Shown in pieces: positions 45,138 to 53,148 of a stretch of 64,000 bases of DNA. This DNA comes from Hoeflea_A sp963921345. GTDB lineage: Bacteria > Pseudomonadota > Alphaproteobacteria > Rhizobiales > Rhizobiaceae. The notes below the pieces were generated by a model, which worked only from the letters and a program-made list of their open reading frames with translations, was not told where the DNA came from and made no database searches. Where the stretch lies: the NCBI GenBank assembly GCA_963921345.3, contig CAWUFE020000001.1, forward strand, positions 186,001 to 250,000, written 5' to 3'. Position 1 is the stretch's first letter, and each line of letters begins with the position of its first letter. Made by a program: the position numbers and the translations under genes.

Positions 45138-45491
45138 ATGGCGAGACCTTATTCGATGGATCTGCGGGAGCGTGTTGTGTTTGCGGTTGAGCGCGACGGC
45201 CTTTCACGTCGCCAAGCGGCGGAGCGTTTCGGTGTTGGCGTCAAGACAGCGATCGACTGGGTGCAGCGCTACCGCGAGACGGGAAGCGTGGCCCCTGGCA
45301 AGATGGGTGGTCATCGCCCGAAGGAGCTTTCGGGCCCATGGCGTGACTGGATGATCGCCCGTTGCACAGGGCAGGACTTCACGCTGCGCGGCCTCGTCGC
45401 CGAACTGGGCGACCTGGGCCTGAAGGTCGACTACCGCTCGGTGTGGGAGTTCGTCCACGCCGAGGGGCTCAGTCATAAAAAAAGACGCTGA
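45138..45491 (+). CDS. IS630 transposase, first frame (helix-turn-helix part)
   Basis: 117 residues; AGGAGG at 45123-45128 precedes the ATG. MDLRERVVFAVERDGLSRRQ, AAERFGVGVKTAIDWVQRY and a second HTH (LRGLVAELGDLGLKVDYRSVWEF) make the bipartite DNA-binding domain. The frame ends soon after A7 (45477-45483). A -1 slip there leads into the second frame with continuous IS630 homology (SHKKKTLNASEQDRPDVARR). Confidence 0.9.
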   Translation: MARPYSMDLRERVVFAVERDGLSRRQAAERFGVGVKTAIDWVQRYRETGSVAPGKMGGHRPKELSGPWRDWMIARCTGQDFTLRGLVAELGDLGLKVDYRSVWEFVHAEGLSHKKRR

Positions 45492-45517
45492 ATGCGAGCG
45501 AACAAGATCGCCCCGAT

Positions 45518-46084
45518 GTGGCTCGACGACGGGCGCAATGGATCAAGTATCGCGGCGGCATCGATCCCCACCGTCTGGTCTTTATCGACGAAACCTGGAC
45601 CAAGACCAACATGGTGCCTCTGCACGGTTGGGCGCCATGCGGCGAACGGCTCAGGGCCAAGGCACCGCACGGCCGCTGGCGGACCATGACCTTCCTGGCA
45701 GCCTTGCGCTCAGACCGTGTCGAGGCGCCGTGGCTCATCGACGGACCTATCAACGGTGAGCGCTTCCGCATCTATGTCGAGAAGGTCCTTGTCCCGACAC
45801 TCAAGCCCGGCGACGTCGTCATTATGGACAATCTCGGTTCGCACAAGGGCAAGGCCGTGCGAAAGGCTATACGGGCGGTCGGGGCAAAGCTCCTCTTCCT
45901 GCCCAAATACTCACCAGACTTGAACCCGATCGAACAGCTCTTCTCAAAGCTCAAACACTGGCTGCGCAAGGCTGAAGCCCGAAGTTTCGATGCGGTCTCC
46001 TGCGCAATCGCGACTATCCTGGGGGCGGTCACCCATCAGGAGTGCGAAAACTACTTCCAAAACGCAGGCTACGGACAAACCTGA
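45518..46084 (+). CDS. IS630 transposase, second frame (DDE catalytic part)
   Basis: 188 residues from a GTG at 45518, but the real product is probably the -1 frameshift fusion of about 315 residues made with the preceding frame. Catalytic acidic residues are in FIDETW, VIMDNLGSHKG and LNPIEQLFSKLK, i.e. the DDE triad; NPIEQ is the IS630 hallmark. Complete and apparently active. Confidence 0.92.
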   Translation: MARRRAQWIKYRGGIDPHRLVFIDETWTKTNMVPLHGWAPCGERLRAKAPHGRWRTMTFLAALRSDRVEAPWLIDGPINGERFRIYVEKVLVPTLKPGDVVIMDNLGSHKGKAVRKAIRAVGAKLLFLPKYSPDLNPIEQLFSKLKHWLRKAEARSFDAVSCAIATILGAVTHQECENYFQNAGYGQT

Positions 46085-46127
46085 ATTCATCCCGCTCTAG
46101 TTCGAAAAGCCATCCGTGGAACCCGCG

Positions 46128-46544
46128 CTATCCGTCTCGTCCTGGCTCGTCCGGATTGCTGGAGAAAAGTGCGATCTTGTTGCCTTGAGGATCGCGCAGG
46201 TAGCCAACATAGAATCGAGGCCCATAATTCGCACGAAAGCCCGGCGGGCCCTCGTCGGAACCGCCTCCGGAAAGCGCGGCGGCGTGGAGATCACGAACCT
46301 GCTTCTGGTTGCGTGCCTCGAATGCGACCATGGAACCGTTGCCAGCCGAGGCCGGACGTCCATCGAAGGTTGGCTTGACGTAGAATTCAGGCAGAACGGG
46401 AAACTGGCCCGGTTGTGCGGGCAGCGCGTAACTGAGTCCCTCGGGCCCCTCTTCCAGGTCGTAACCAAGGGCTGGCAGGAACGCGGAGTAGAACCGTTTC
46501 GCGCTCGCGATGTCATCCGCACCGACTGTGACGTAGGCAATCAT
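46128..46544 (-). CDS. VOC-superfamily (glyoxalase-like) protein
   Basis: 138 residues. MIAYVTVGADDIASAKRFYSAFLPALGYDL is a standard VOC half-fold start, and GNKIALFSSNP the end. One beta-alpha-beta-beta-beta pair is present per half; metal ligands are not fully conserved (no clear His at the first position), so it may not be a true glyoxalase. It is the first gene beyond the IS630 element, on the opposite strand from dnaE2. Confidence 0.85.
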   Translation of the reverse strand: MIAYVTVGADDIASAKRFYSAFLPALGYDLEEGPEGLSYALPAQPGQFPVLPEFYVKPTFDGRPASAGNGSMVAFEARNQKQVRDLHAAALSGGGSDEGPPGFRANYGPRFYVGYLRDPQGNKIALFSSNPDEPGRDG

Positions 46545-46638
46545 GTTTCGTGTTTCTTTCCGGCAGTTCGGTCATTCAAGGGAGATGACTGCCTCATTGG
46601 CTGGGGCAGATCCGCGAAGGCGCGGTTGGAACGCAAGC

Positions 46639-47019
46639 CTATCGTTCGTTCTGAGGCAACCCGTCTGCGATGTCATAGTAATCGCTCTTTTCCGAAACGA
46701 AGATGTGACGCGCAAGGGATGTTCCGGTGGGATCATCGAAGCAACCCATCGCGATGGCTGTCCAGTCGTGAAAAACCGGGTCCCAGAACAGGGTCGATCC
46801 ACAGGTGCTGCAGAACCCGCGCCGCACCTTTTCCGAGGAGCGATACCAGCGCACCGCCTCCTCTCCCTCGATCCGCACCCGGCTGCGGGGGACGTCGATA
46901 GAGGCCTCATAATGTCCGGTCTGTTTGCGGCAGGCCACGCAGTGACAGGCTGTGGGCTGCGGCAGGTCACCTTCGACCACGATCCGCACGGCCCCGCAGA
47001 GACATGAGCCCTTATGCAT
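46639..47019 (-). CDS. GFA-domain protein (glutathione-dependent formaldehyde-activating-like)
   Basis: 126 residues. Zinc-binding cysteines: CLCGAV (two), CHCVACRKQTG, and FCSTCGSTLFWD, the pattern of the GFA/CENP-V fold. The enzyme activity is uncertain in this family: most members are uncharacterised zinc proteins. The ATG overlaps the upstream DUF2087 gene by 8 bp. Confidence 0.9.
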   Translation of the reverse strand: MHKGSCLCGAVRIVVEGDLPQPTACHCVACRKQTGHYEASIDVPRSRVRIEGEEAVRWYRSSEKVRRGFCSTCGSTLFWDPVFHDWTAIAMGCFDDPTGTSLARHIFVSEKSDYYDIADGLPQNER

Positions 47020-47584
47020 CGGCCGTCTCCCGTTGCGGCGTCGCGGCGCCCGCTCGACGCCGAGCCCCGAGGATCTTGATCAAAGCCTTCGCCTCAGCAG
47101 GGGGTTCCTGCTCAATTCGGCGGTAGTCCGATCCGTCCGGGCGTCGGCAGAGGAGCCCGCACGAGATCATTGTACGTCGCAGAGTGGCTGGGTCTTTGAA
47201 GAGATGTTCATCGGACAGTCGGTCGTTTACTTCGCGCTCGGGCATGGTCAGTCCAGCGGGCAGTGTGGCCCACACCGCCCAAAGGGCGAGCGTTTGCACA
47301 GCGCGCTTCGAAGGCCATTGACGAAGCCGTCCGGCCGCATCGAACTGGCGTAACGTGCGCTCTACCGCACGCGCATCCGCGGGTTTTTCGTCGTCGGCTC
47401 GGTCCAGCCGGCGCATCGCTGCCTGGGCTGAACGCATGTGCTGGACGTTCTGAAATCCGGCGGCGCGGGCCAGCATGTTCATCAGTGTCAGGTGAGAGGG
47501 GCTGTCGCCGCCGAGCTGTCGGGACAGGGCGCGAGAGAACGTCGTGAGGTCGTCCACCCGAAGCCGCAAAGGGTTCTTGGCCAT
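47012..47584 (-). CDS. DUF2087-domain protein
   Basis: 190 residues. The C-terminal half, ERTLRQFDAAGRLRQWPSKR followed by LALWAVWATLPAGLTMPERE and ATLRRTMISCGLLCRRPDGSDYRR, is the winged-helix-like DUF2087 domain often found next to regulators. The N-terminal ~75 residues (LTTFSRALSRQLGG) are a helical extension with a LMNMLARAAGFQNVQHM segment. Probably a DNA-binding or regulatory protein, co-transcribed with the GFA gene; unproven. Confidence 0.85.
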   Translation of the reverse strand: MAKNPLRLRVDDLTTFSRALSRQLGGDSPSHLTLMNMLARAAGFQNVQHMRSAQAAMRRLDRADDEKPADARAVERTLRQFDAAGRLRQWPSKRAVQTLALWAVWATLPAGLTMPEREVNDRLSDEHLFKDPATLRRTMISCGLLCRRPDGSDYRRIEQEPPAEAKALIKILGARRRAGAATPQRETADA

Positions 47585-47924
47585 GATGCATCCATGTCAG
47601 GCGCCATGCTGGGTCGTCGGTCGCTGGCTTGACGACGCGGCGCCGGGTTGGGTGCGGAGCCATGTGGTCGTTTGGCAGGTTTAGCACTCTTCAAGGAGCA
47701 GCGACGCCTCGGTGTCTGCCGACCGTGAACGCTCGATAGCAGGAATTTTGCATGCGGCCAAGTCGCGCTATGCGATCCGCAAGCGACTTGAAGAACAAGC
47801 GGACGATCCAGCCGGAAAAGCGCTGGAAAGCGGCGTGCATCCAGCGCATGGTGGCGGAGGCTTCGCGGATTCTCCAAAATCCATGCCATAGCCATACGCG
47901 GAATTTCGATTGAATGATTGTGCG
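47585..47924. other. Gene-free stretch before the AraC-type regulator
   Basis: 340 bp with overlapping open frames on both strands but no recognisable protein, no good ribosome site and no repeat. It may be the remains of a lost gene between two divergent transcription units. No promoter could be assigned. Confidence 0.4.
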
Positions 47925-48578
47925 ATGACCTCTGCCGACCTTTACCACGCATGGCAATTCGAGACCGGCGCCGATGCGACCGCGACGGTGTATCCCGACG
48001 GTTGCCGCGATGTTCTCGTGATCACCGGCACGCAGGGCGAGAGCAAGCTCAGGCTGACCGACTGGGATTTTCAGCCCCGGCAGGTCGTGCTTAGCGCCGG
48101 CACCCGGATCGCCGGCTACCGCTTGCGTCCCGGGACCTCGATATCGGCGCAAGCGGTCGATGCCATGGTTGTCGGCGCCGACAGTCCGGAGGAGTGGATC
48201 GAGGCCCATGCGGTCACCAGCGACGAGGCGATCGACGCGCTGCTCGAGCCGGGCTCGACCGTGCACGGTGCGGCGAGAGCCGTCGGCGTGACCGTGAGGA
48301 CGCTGCAGCGCCGGTTCCACGACCTCTCCCTGCCCTCGCCCGAGTTCTGGCGCCTGCTCGGACGGGCGCGCCGCGCCGCGTCGATGCTGCCCTGCCGGGT
48401 GCCGCTCGCCGACATCGCCTTCGAAAACGGCTATAGCGACCAGGCCCACATGACCCGCGAATTCGCGCGCTGGTTCGGACGGACTCCCGCCGATCTGCGA
48501 CGGGACGTGGCGCTGCTCGCCGACATTTCTCAGCCGGCGCTCGGCAACTGGACGGGCGAGCAGATCTCGATGAGATAG
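47925..48578 (+). CDS. AraC-family transcriptional regulator
   Basis: 217 residues from the ATG at 47925 (a TTG five codons earlier is also open). The N-terminal domain of ~120 residues (YPDGCRDVLVITG, PGTSISAQAVDAMVV) is of the DUF6597 type found in this AraC class. The C-terminal HTH_18 pair reads STVHGAARAVGVTVRTLQRRFHD and LADIAFENGYSDQAHMTREF, then the closing WFGRTPADLRR. Convergent with, and overlapping by 49 bp, a VOC gene it may regulate. Confidence 0.88.
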   Translation: MTSADLYHAWQFETGADATATVYPDGCRDVLVITGTQGESKLRLTDWDFQPRQVVLSAGTRIAGYRLRPGTSISAQAVDAMVVGADSPEEWIEAHAVTSDEAIDALLEPGSTVHGAARAVGVTVRTLQRRFHDLSLPSPEFWRLLGRARRAASMLPCRVPLADIAFENGYSDQAHMTREFARWFGRTPADLRRDVALLADISQPALGNWTGEQISMR

Positions 48579-48925
48579 CCGTTGGGATCGCTCACATAGG
48601 AAGTGGTCTGACCCCACGGCTCGTCGCGCACGTCCTGGACGAGCGCGGCGCCGGCTTCCACCGCCCTCGCAAGAGCCGTCGAGACATCTTCGGTCTCGAA
48701 GGCGATTTCGAAGACCGGGGCTCCCGCCCGCGGTTTTTCCGGGTTCTTGCCCAACTGCCGCATCAGAGCGGTCGAGGAAAAGGCAAGCCGGGTGTCGCCC
48801 GTCGCCAGCTCGCCATAGTCGCCGCTTTCGTGCAGAAAACGCTTGTCCAGGCCGAAGGCGCGCTGGAAGAAATCAAGCGAGGCGGCAACGTCGTCGACAT
48901 AGAGGATCGTGTATCTGAAGTGCAT
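48530..48925 (-). CDS. VOC-superfamily protein, glyoxalase-like
   Basis: 131 residues. FRYTILYVDDVAASLDFFQRAFGLD begins the fold; WGQTTSYVSDPNGYLIEICSP ends it, with Asp-Pro-Asn-Gly and Glu in the usual second metal-side position. Close to the bleomycin-resistance/glyoxalase-like proteins; the substrate is unknown. The 3' end overlaps the AraC-type gene on the other strand by 49 bp. Confidence 0.88.
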   Translation of the reverse strand: MHFRYTILYVDDVAASLDFFQRAFGLDKRFLHESGDYGELATGDTRLAFSSTALMRQLGKNPEKPRAGAPVFEIAFETEDVSTALARAVEAGAALVQDVRDEPWGQTTSYVSDPNGYLIEICSPVQLPSAG

Positions 48926-49053
48926 CGGGGTGTTCCTGTCCGGTTGAAGGTCATCGCGTGGCGCCGATCCTGTACGCGGGCTTCGCGCGCGTCTTGAAGG
49001 ATCGCGACAATCGGCGCCGTGTCACATGACCGGACAGTCCGCGCCGGGGTCTC

Positions 49054-49308
49054 TCACTCTTCGGTCAGCTTGTGGCTGTCCGCCGATGTCAGGTCGAGAC
49101 CATAGGCCTTGCGCATCTGTTCGATGAACTCGAGCGAGTCCTTCTCGAAGGGCGACTTTCCCTCGAAGCTGTAGAGGACGATGCCCTCGATCAGGTCGCC
49201 CAGCCCCATTTCGTGGCGGGCGGCAAGCGCCTTCAGCACCTGGAGGACACGCTTTTCGATGCGCACACCCGTCTGCACGCGTTCGATCTTCTTTCTTGCT
49301 TCCGACAT
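49054..49308 (-). CDS. Small ribbon-helix-helix-like DNA-binding protein
   Basis: 84 residues from the ATG at 49308 (AGGAG upstream; an in-frame start 10 codons earlier has none). KKIERVQTGVRIEKRVLQVLKALAA resembles the beta strand and helix of an RHH repressor, and EMGLGDLIEGIVLYSFEG a second helix. The C terminus is acidic. It is divergent from the next gene, sharing a gap with a strong promoter and an operator-like palindrome, so it is a candidate repressor of that gene. Not a recognised named family. Confidence 0.65.
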   Translation of the reverse strand: MSEARKKIERVQTGVRIEKRVLQVLKALAARHEMGLGDLIEGIVLYSFEGKSPFEKDSLEFIEQMRKAYGLDLTSADSHKLTEE

Positions 49309-49386
49309 GCCGCGGCTCCTCCTGGTCAATCTGTACAACGGTAGCGTCGCTCCGAAAGCAAGTCCATGGGGGAGAGTATCCCTACC

Positions 49387-49415
49387 TTGACAAAACGGTA
49401 CATTGGTACCATATA
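49387..49415 (+). promoter_or_regulatory. Near-consensus promoter with an operator palindrome
   Basis: TTGACA (49387-49392), 17-bp spacer, CATATA (49410-49415). Inside the spacer lies GGTAC-ATTG-GTACC (49397-49410), a perfect palindrome that would put a repressor between the boxes. It drives the gene at 49504 and faces the gene at 49308. The best sigma-70 match in the window. Confidence 0.75.
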
Positions 49416-49503
49416 TGCGAAACGAAATCGCAGGGAGCCGTTGAGTTTGACGGAAGGGTCCCTGTCAGACGTTCTCCAAACCGAAGACGGGAGATCGATC
49501 GCC

Positions 49504-49905
49504 ATGAGCACGGACTACGCAAGAATGACCGACGACTTCGAAAGATACGAAGTGGATGCCGGGAATTTCAGCCACGAACACCATGTCGGCGTGGCCTATG
49601 AAATGCTGAGCCGGCACAATTTCCTGACCGCCGCCTACCGCTATTCGGACATCATCGACACTGTCGCGACGCGTGTCGGTGCGGGCGACAAGTTCAACAC
49701 GACGATCACCATCGCCTTCCTCAGCATTATCGCCGAGCGCATGAATGGTGGAGATTTCGACGGAGCGCAGGACTTCATTGCCAAAAACCAGGATCTGCTG
49801 ACGCAAAACCCGCTGGCGCCGCTCTATTCGCGGGAGCGTATCATGAGCGCCGAGGCGCGCAGGACGTTTCTGCTTCCCGACCTCAAGCCGCTGTCGGCGG
49901 CCTGA
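49504..49905 (+). CDS. Protein of unknown function with His-rich N terminus
   Basis: 133 residues from the ATG at 49504 (GGGAGA upstream). Soluble and mostly helical. HEHHVGVAYEMLSRHNFL is the most striking segment, possibly metal-binding; KFNTTITIAFLSIIAERM is conserved-looking. No family was recognised. A flavin-reductase gene, now broken, lies 19 bp downstream, and a strong regulated promoter precedes it. Confidence 0.7.
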   Translation: MSTDYARMTDDFERYEVDAGNFSHEHHVGVAYEMLSRHNFLTAAYRYSDIIDTVATRVGAGDKFNTTITIAFLSIIAERMNGGDFDGAQDFIAKNQDLLTQNPLAPLYSRERIMSAEARRTFLLPDLKPLSAA

Positions 49906-49924
49906 CCGAAACCGGAGAATGGTC

Positions 49925-50399
49925 ATGAAACACGAGATTGTTGAAGGCAGTCCGATCGACCCGGCGCAATTGCGCAAGGCGCTCGGATGACGGGCGGGAC
50001 ATGGGCATGACGGTCAGCTCCGTGAACTCGCTGTCGCTGGAACCGCCGCTCAAGCTGTTCAGCATCAGGAAAGCGGCGCGCAGCCTGCCGGCCTGGCAGG
50101 CCGCACAGGGTTTGGCGATCAACGTCCTGGCGCATGATCAGGGCTGGATTTCAGACCGTTTCGCGCGGCCCGCCGACGACCGCTGGAAGAATGTCGCCTT
50201 CACCCGCGGCATCGCCGATGCGCCTGTTATCGACGGAGCGGTGGCCGCGTTCGAGTGCGCGCCGCACGCGACCATTTCGACCGGCGATCACATCCTCTTC
50301 ATCGTCGATGTGCTCAAGGCGAGCGCTCGCCCGGAGGCGGCACCGCTGGTGTTCCATCGCAGCCGATACTGCTCGGTTCGGGATGAGCCCTCGGACTGA
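49925..50399 (+). pseudogene. Flavin-reductase-domain protein, broken by internal deletion/frameshift
   Basis: A proper start (ATG at 49925 after GGAGA) opens MKHEIVEGSPIDPAQLRKAL, then stops at TGA 49988. The rest continues in another frame as DDGRDMGMTVSSVNSLSLEP through ISTGDHILFIVDVL to 50399, a clear flavin-reductase-like domain. The usual FATGVTVVT segment that should join the two parts is missing, so a short deletion has removed it and shifted the frame. A start at ATG 50001 could give a truncated product without the FMN-binding beginning. Confidence 0.8.
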
Positions 50400-50404
50400 A
50401 CCGG

Positions 50405-50773
50405 TCACGAGGTGTCGGCGAAGGCCCTGCTCGACACCGATATCGAATTGCCCGACGGATCCTTGGCATTGGCGAATTCGTATCCATCGGCCCGATGAAT
50501 GGGTCCGAATGCCAATCCGTGCCCGGCCGCCCGACGGCAGAACCCTTCGACATTCTCGACGTCGAATACGAGCTTTATCAGGGCCTGCCCTTCCCTTTGG
50601 CCCTTGCCCGCCGGATGGAGCAGAAGCGTTGCCCCGCCGGATGCCGGCTGCAGCTCGACAATCCGGTCGTCCTCCTGCCGATGGGCGGTAAACCCGAAGA
50701 GGCCGGAATAGAACGCGATCATCTGCGGGATCTTTTTCGAATAGATCACGATCCGGTTGATCGGAGGTGCCAT
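50405..50773 (-). CDS. VOC-superfamily protein
   Basis: 122 residues; GGAG precedes the ATG at 50773. INRIVIYSKKIPQMIAFYSGLFGF is the VOC opening, and DGYEFANAKDPSGNSISVSS the second half. It lies 53 bp downstream of the LacI-type gene on the same strand, so it may share its transcript. Substrate unknown. Confidence 0.85.
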   Translation of the reverse strand: MAPPINRIVIYSKKIPQMIAFYSGLFGFTAHRQEDDRIVELQPASGGATLLLHPAGKGQREGQALIKLVFDVENVEGFCRRAAGHGLAFGPIHRADGYEFANAKDPSGNSISVSSRAFADTS

Positions 50774-50826
50774 CGTCGTCTCCAGGTTCTGTTTGCGTCG
50801 TGCCCGCCGTTCCCAGCCGACCGGCG

Positions 50827-51858
50827 TCAACAATATTCCGGCAACAGGATGTCCGGTTTCAAGATCACCTGCGCCTGATTGTCGGAAGCGGTTTCCAGCC
50901 TCGCATTGGCCATGCGCATCACCAGTTCGTCGGCCAGCCGGCCGATGGGCGTTCCGATCACCATGGTCAGATAGCCGTCCTCCAGAGACAGTCTCGTTTC
51001 GTCGGTCAACGGGTGCGCCACCACCTTGACCGCGCCTGGCTCGACGCTTTCGCGCAGCGCCTGGATGGCGCCTTCGATGCCGCCGCCGGTGACGTAGAGG
51101 CCGCGCAGATCTGCGCAGGTCGACAGCGTGTCGAGCACCATCTCGTAGGTGACCTGGCGGGTCTCCAGGTTGAGGCCGGCATCGCGGATATGGAATTGCG
51201 GTGCGCGCTCGCGGAAATAGGAGCGCAATCCGCTTTCGCGCTGCTGGTGGGCCTGCCAGAGATTGCCGCCGACGAAAACGGCGATCGTGCCGGGTTCGGC
51301 AATGGTGTTGGCGAACAGCCAGCCGGCCAGCCGACCGACGCGGTAATTGTCGAGCCCGATGAAATTGCGGCGTGCGTTCTGGGCGAAGTCGTTGAGCATG
51401 GCGAAGGTCGGAATGCCCCGGTCGTCGAGCTCCTCGACGGCGCGGGCGACGGCATTGTGGCTCACCGCCGATGCGGCGACGACGTCCGCGACCCCGGCCA
51501 TGCTGGCGAGCAGCTCGACATATTCGCGCGGGTTCTGGGTTTCGGCAAAGCGGATCACGGCCGAGCCCCGGACCAGCGGGCAAGCCTCCACCGCGGCTTT
51601 CAGAGCCTCCGAGAGTTCCCGGTAAAAGGCCTGCCGTCCCTTCGGCAACACGAACCCGAACCGGACGCGCGGCGTTTCCTTTCGCAGCCGGTACTGGATG
51701 ACCGGCGTGGCATGGTAGCCCAGCTCGGCCGCCGCCTCGTAGACCCGCTGGGCGTTTTCGCCGCGCACCCTGCGCCGGCCGTTGAGCACCCGGTCGACCG
51801 TGGCAATGCCCACGCCGGCGCGGCTGGCGACGTCGCTCATGGTCGGCCGCTTTGTCAT
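50827..51858 (-). CDS. LacI-family transcriptional regulator
   Basis: 343 residues. HTH: TMSDVASRAGVGIATVDRVLNG with RVRGENAQRVYEAAAELGY. The periplasmic-binding-like sensor follows (VRFGFVLPKGRQAFYRELSE, GIPTFAMLNDFAQNARRNFIGLDNYRVGRLAGWL, RGLYVTGGGIEGAIQAL). Two inverted repeats lie just upstream, as expected for autoregulation. The gene is divergent from a fatty acid desaturase gene and may control both. The sensor type fits sugar ligands. Confidence 0.9.
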   Translation of the reverse strand: MTKRPTMSDVASRAGVGIATVDRVLNGRRRVRGENAQRVYEAAAELGYHATPVIQYRLRKETPRVRFGFVLPKGRQAFYRELSEALKAAVEACPLVRGSAVIRFAETQNPREYVELLASMAGVADVVAASAVSHNAVARAVEELDDRGIPTFAMLNDFAQNARRNFIGLDNYRVGRLAGWLFANTIAEPGTIAVFVGGNLWQAHQQRESGLRSYFRERAPQFHIRDAGLNLETRQVTYEMVLDTLSTCADLRGLYVTGGGIEGAIQALRESVEPGAVKVVAHPLTDETRLSLEDGYLTMVIGTPIGRLADELVMRMANARLETASDNQAQVILKPDILLPEYC

Positions 51859-51870
51859 TGAGTTTCGCGA

Positions 51871-51919
51871 GGATAGGTTTCTATCCGACTACTCTATCAT
51901 TTTGGATGGCTTTTGATAG
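51871..51919. promoter_or_regulatory. Paired inverted repeats, probable LacI operators
   Basis: GGATAG-GTTT-CTATCC (51871-51886) is a perfect palindrome; CTATCA...TGATAG (51894-51899 and 51914-51919) is a second pair with a 14-bp spacer. All four half-sites share the GATAG core. They lie between the LacI-type regulator and the desaturase gene. Confidence 0.7.
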
Positions 51920-51996
51920 AAAATTTCGCCCCGGCAGCGACTTTCTCCGACCATCCGCTTAGATTGTCCGGACCTCATTCAAAGCGGGAATTCAAC

Positions 51997-53076
51997 ATGA
52001 CGGCGCGTGACTACAGCCTCCTCGGGGCAGATGCCAAAAAAGCCAAGGAAACCGGACTGGCCGGTGCCACCTGGTACACGACCGAGATCCCGCGCAAGGA
52101 GATGAAGAAATTCATGCGCCGCTCCGACGGACCGGCCATCCGCGACACGGCCATCTGGCTGGCCTGCCTCGTCGGTTTCGCCGCGGCCGGCATCGCCCTT
52201 TGGCCGTCCTGGTGGTCGGCGCCGTTCTGGCTGGCCTATGGCGTGCTCTACGGCTCTTCGACCGACGCCCGCTGGCACGAATGCGGCCACGGCACGGCCT
52301 TCAAGACGCGTTGGATGAACGATGCGGTCTACCAGTTCGCCTGCTTCATGATCATGCGCAATCCGGTGACCTGGAAATACGGCCACGCCCGCCACCACAC
52401 CGACACGACGATCGTCGGGCGCGATCCGCAGATCGCCTCGCGCCGCCCGCCGAACCTGCTGAAGATGGCGGCCAACATGGTCGGGCTCGTCGACGTGCCG
52501 CTGGCGTTCAAATCGATGTTGCAGCTTTCCGCCGGCCACGTGAGCGACGAAGAAAAGGACTACGTACCCGAGGCCGAACGGCCGATGGCGATTCGGGTGG
52601 CCCGGATCTGGCTCGCCATCTACGTGGCGACGTTCGCGCTGGCACTCTGGATGCAGTCCATCCTGCCGCTGATGGTGATCGGCCTGCCGCGCCTTTACGG
52701 CGCCTGGCATCACGTGATCACCGGCATTCTCCAGCACGCGGCGCTGGCCGACAACGTGCTCGACCACCGGCTGAACAGCCGCACCATTCTGATGAACCCG
52801 ATCAGCCGATTCGTCTACTGGAACATGAACTATCACATCGAGCATCACATGTTCCCGATGGTGCCCTATCACAAGCTGCCGGCCCTGCACGAGCGGATCA
52901 AGCACGACACGCCGGCGCCCAACGCCTCGATCTGGCAGGCGATCGCGGAGACGGTGCCCGTGCAGTTGCGGCAGTTGAAGGACCCCGAGCATTTCCTGCT
53001 TAAGGAACTGCCCGCCACCGCCAAGCCGTACAAATGGACGATCGACGGACCGCCGGTGCCGCAGGCGGCGGAGTAG
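51997..53076 (+). CDS. Membrane fatty acid desaturase
   Basis: 359 residues from the ATG at 51997 (GGGAA upstream). Di-iron histidine boxes are present: HECGHG, HARHHTD and HIEHH. Two helical hairpins flank them (IWLACLVGFAAAGIALWPSWW, and the later VARIWLAIYVATFALALWM). It introduces a double bond into an acyl chain or a related lipid substrate; which one is not shown. Divergent from the LacI-type regulator. Confidence 0.88.
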   Translation: MTARDYSLLGADAKKAKETGLAGATWYTTEIPRKEMKKFMRRSDGPAIRDTAIWLACLVGFAAAGIALWPSWWSAPFWLAYGVLYGSSTDARWHECGHGTAFKTRWMNDAVYQFACFMIMRNPVTWKYGHARHHTDTTIVGRDPQIASRRPPNLLKMAANMVGLVDVPLAFKSMLQLSAGHVSDEEKDYVPEAERPMAIRVARIWLAIYVATFALALWMQSILPLMVIGLPRLYGAWHHVITGILQHAALADNVLDHRLNSRTILMNPISRFVYWNMNYHIEHHMFPMVPYHKLPALHERIKHDTPAPNASIWQAIAETVPVQLRQLKDPEHFLLKELPATAKPYKWTIDGPPVPQAAE

Positions 53077-53148
53077 GCCGACCGTCGGCGCCGGCAGCTC
53101 TCGTTTTGTGCGATAATCGCCGGACGCAAATCGTCCGGAGAGCGAGCC

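Larger units (their letters stand above)
45046..46097 (+). mobile_element. IS630-family insertion sequence
   Basis: 1,052 bp. The ends are inverted: the left begins GAGCGGGATGAGTTTTG and the right end, read inward, begins GAGCGGGATGAATTCAG, so 11 bp match perfectly and are followed by partial matches. A TA dinucleotide flanks both ends (45044-45045 and 46098-46099), the target duplication expected for IS630/Tc1-mariner-type elements. It encodes a two-frame DDE transposase. The insertion is at the 3' end of dnaE2. Confidence 0.93.
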
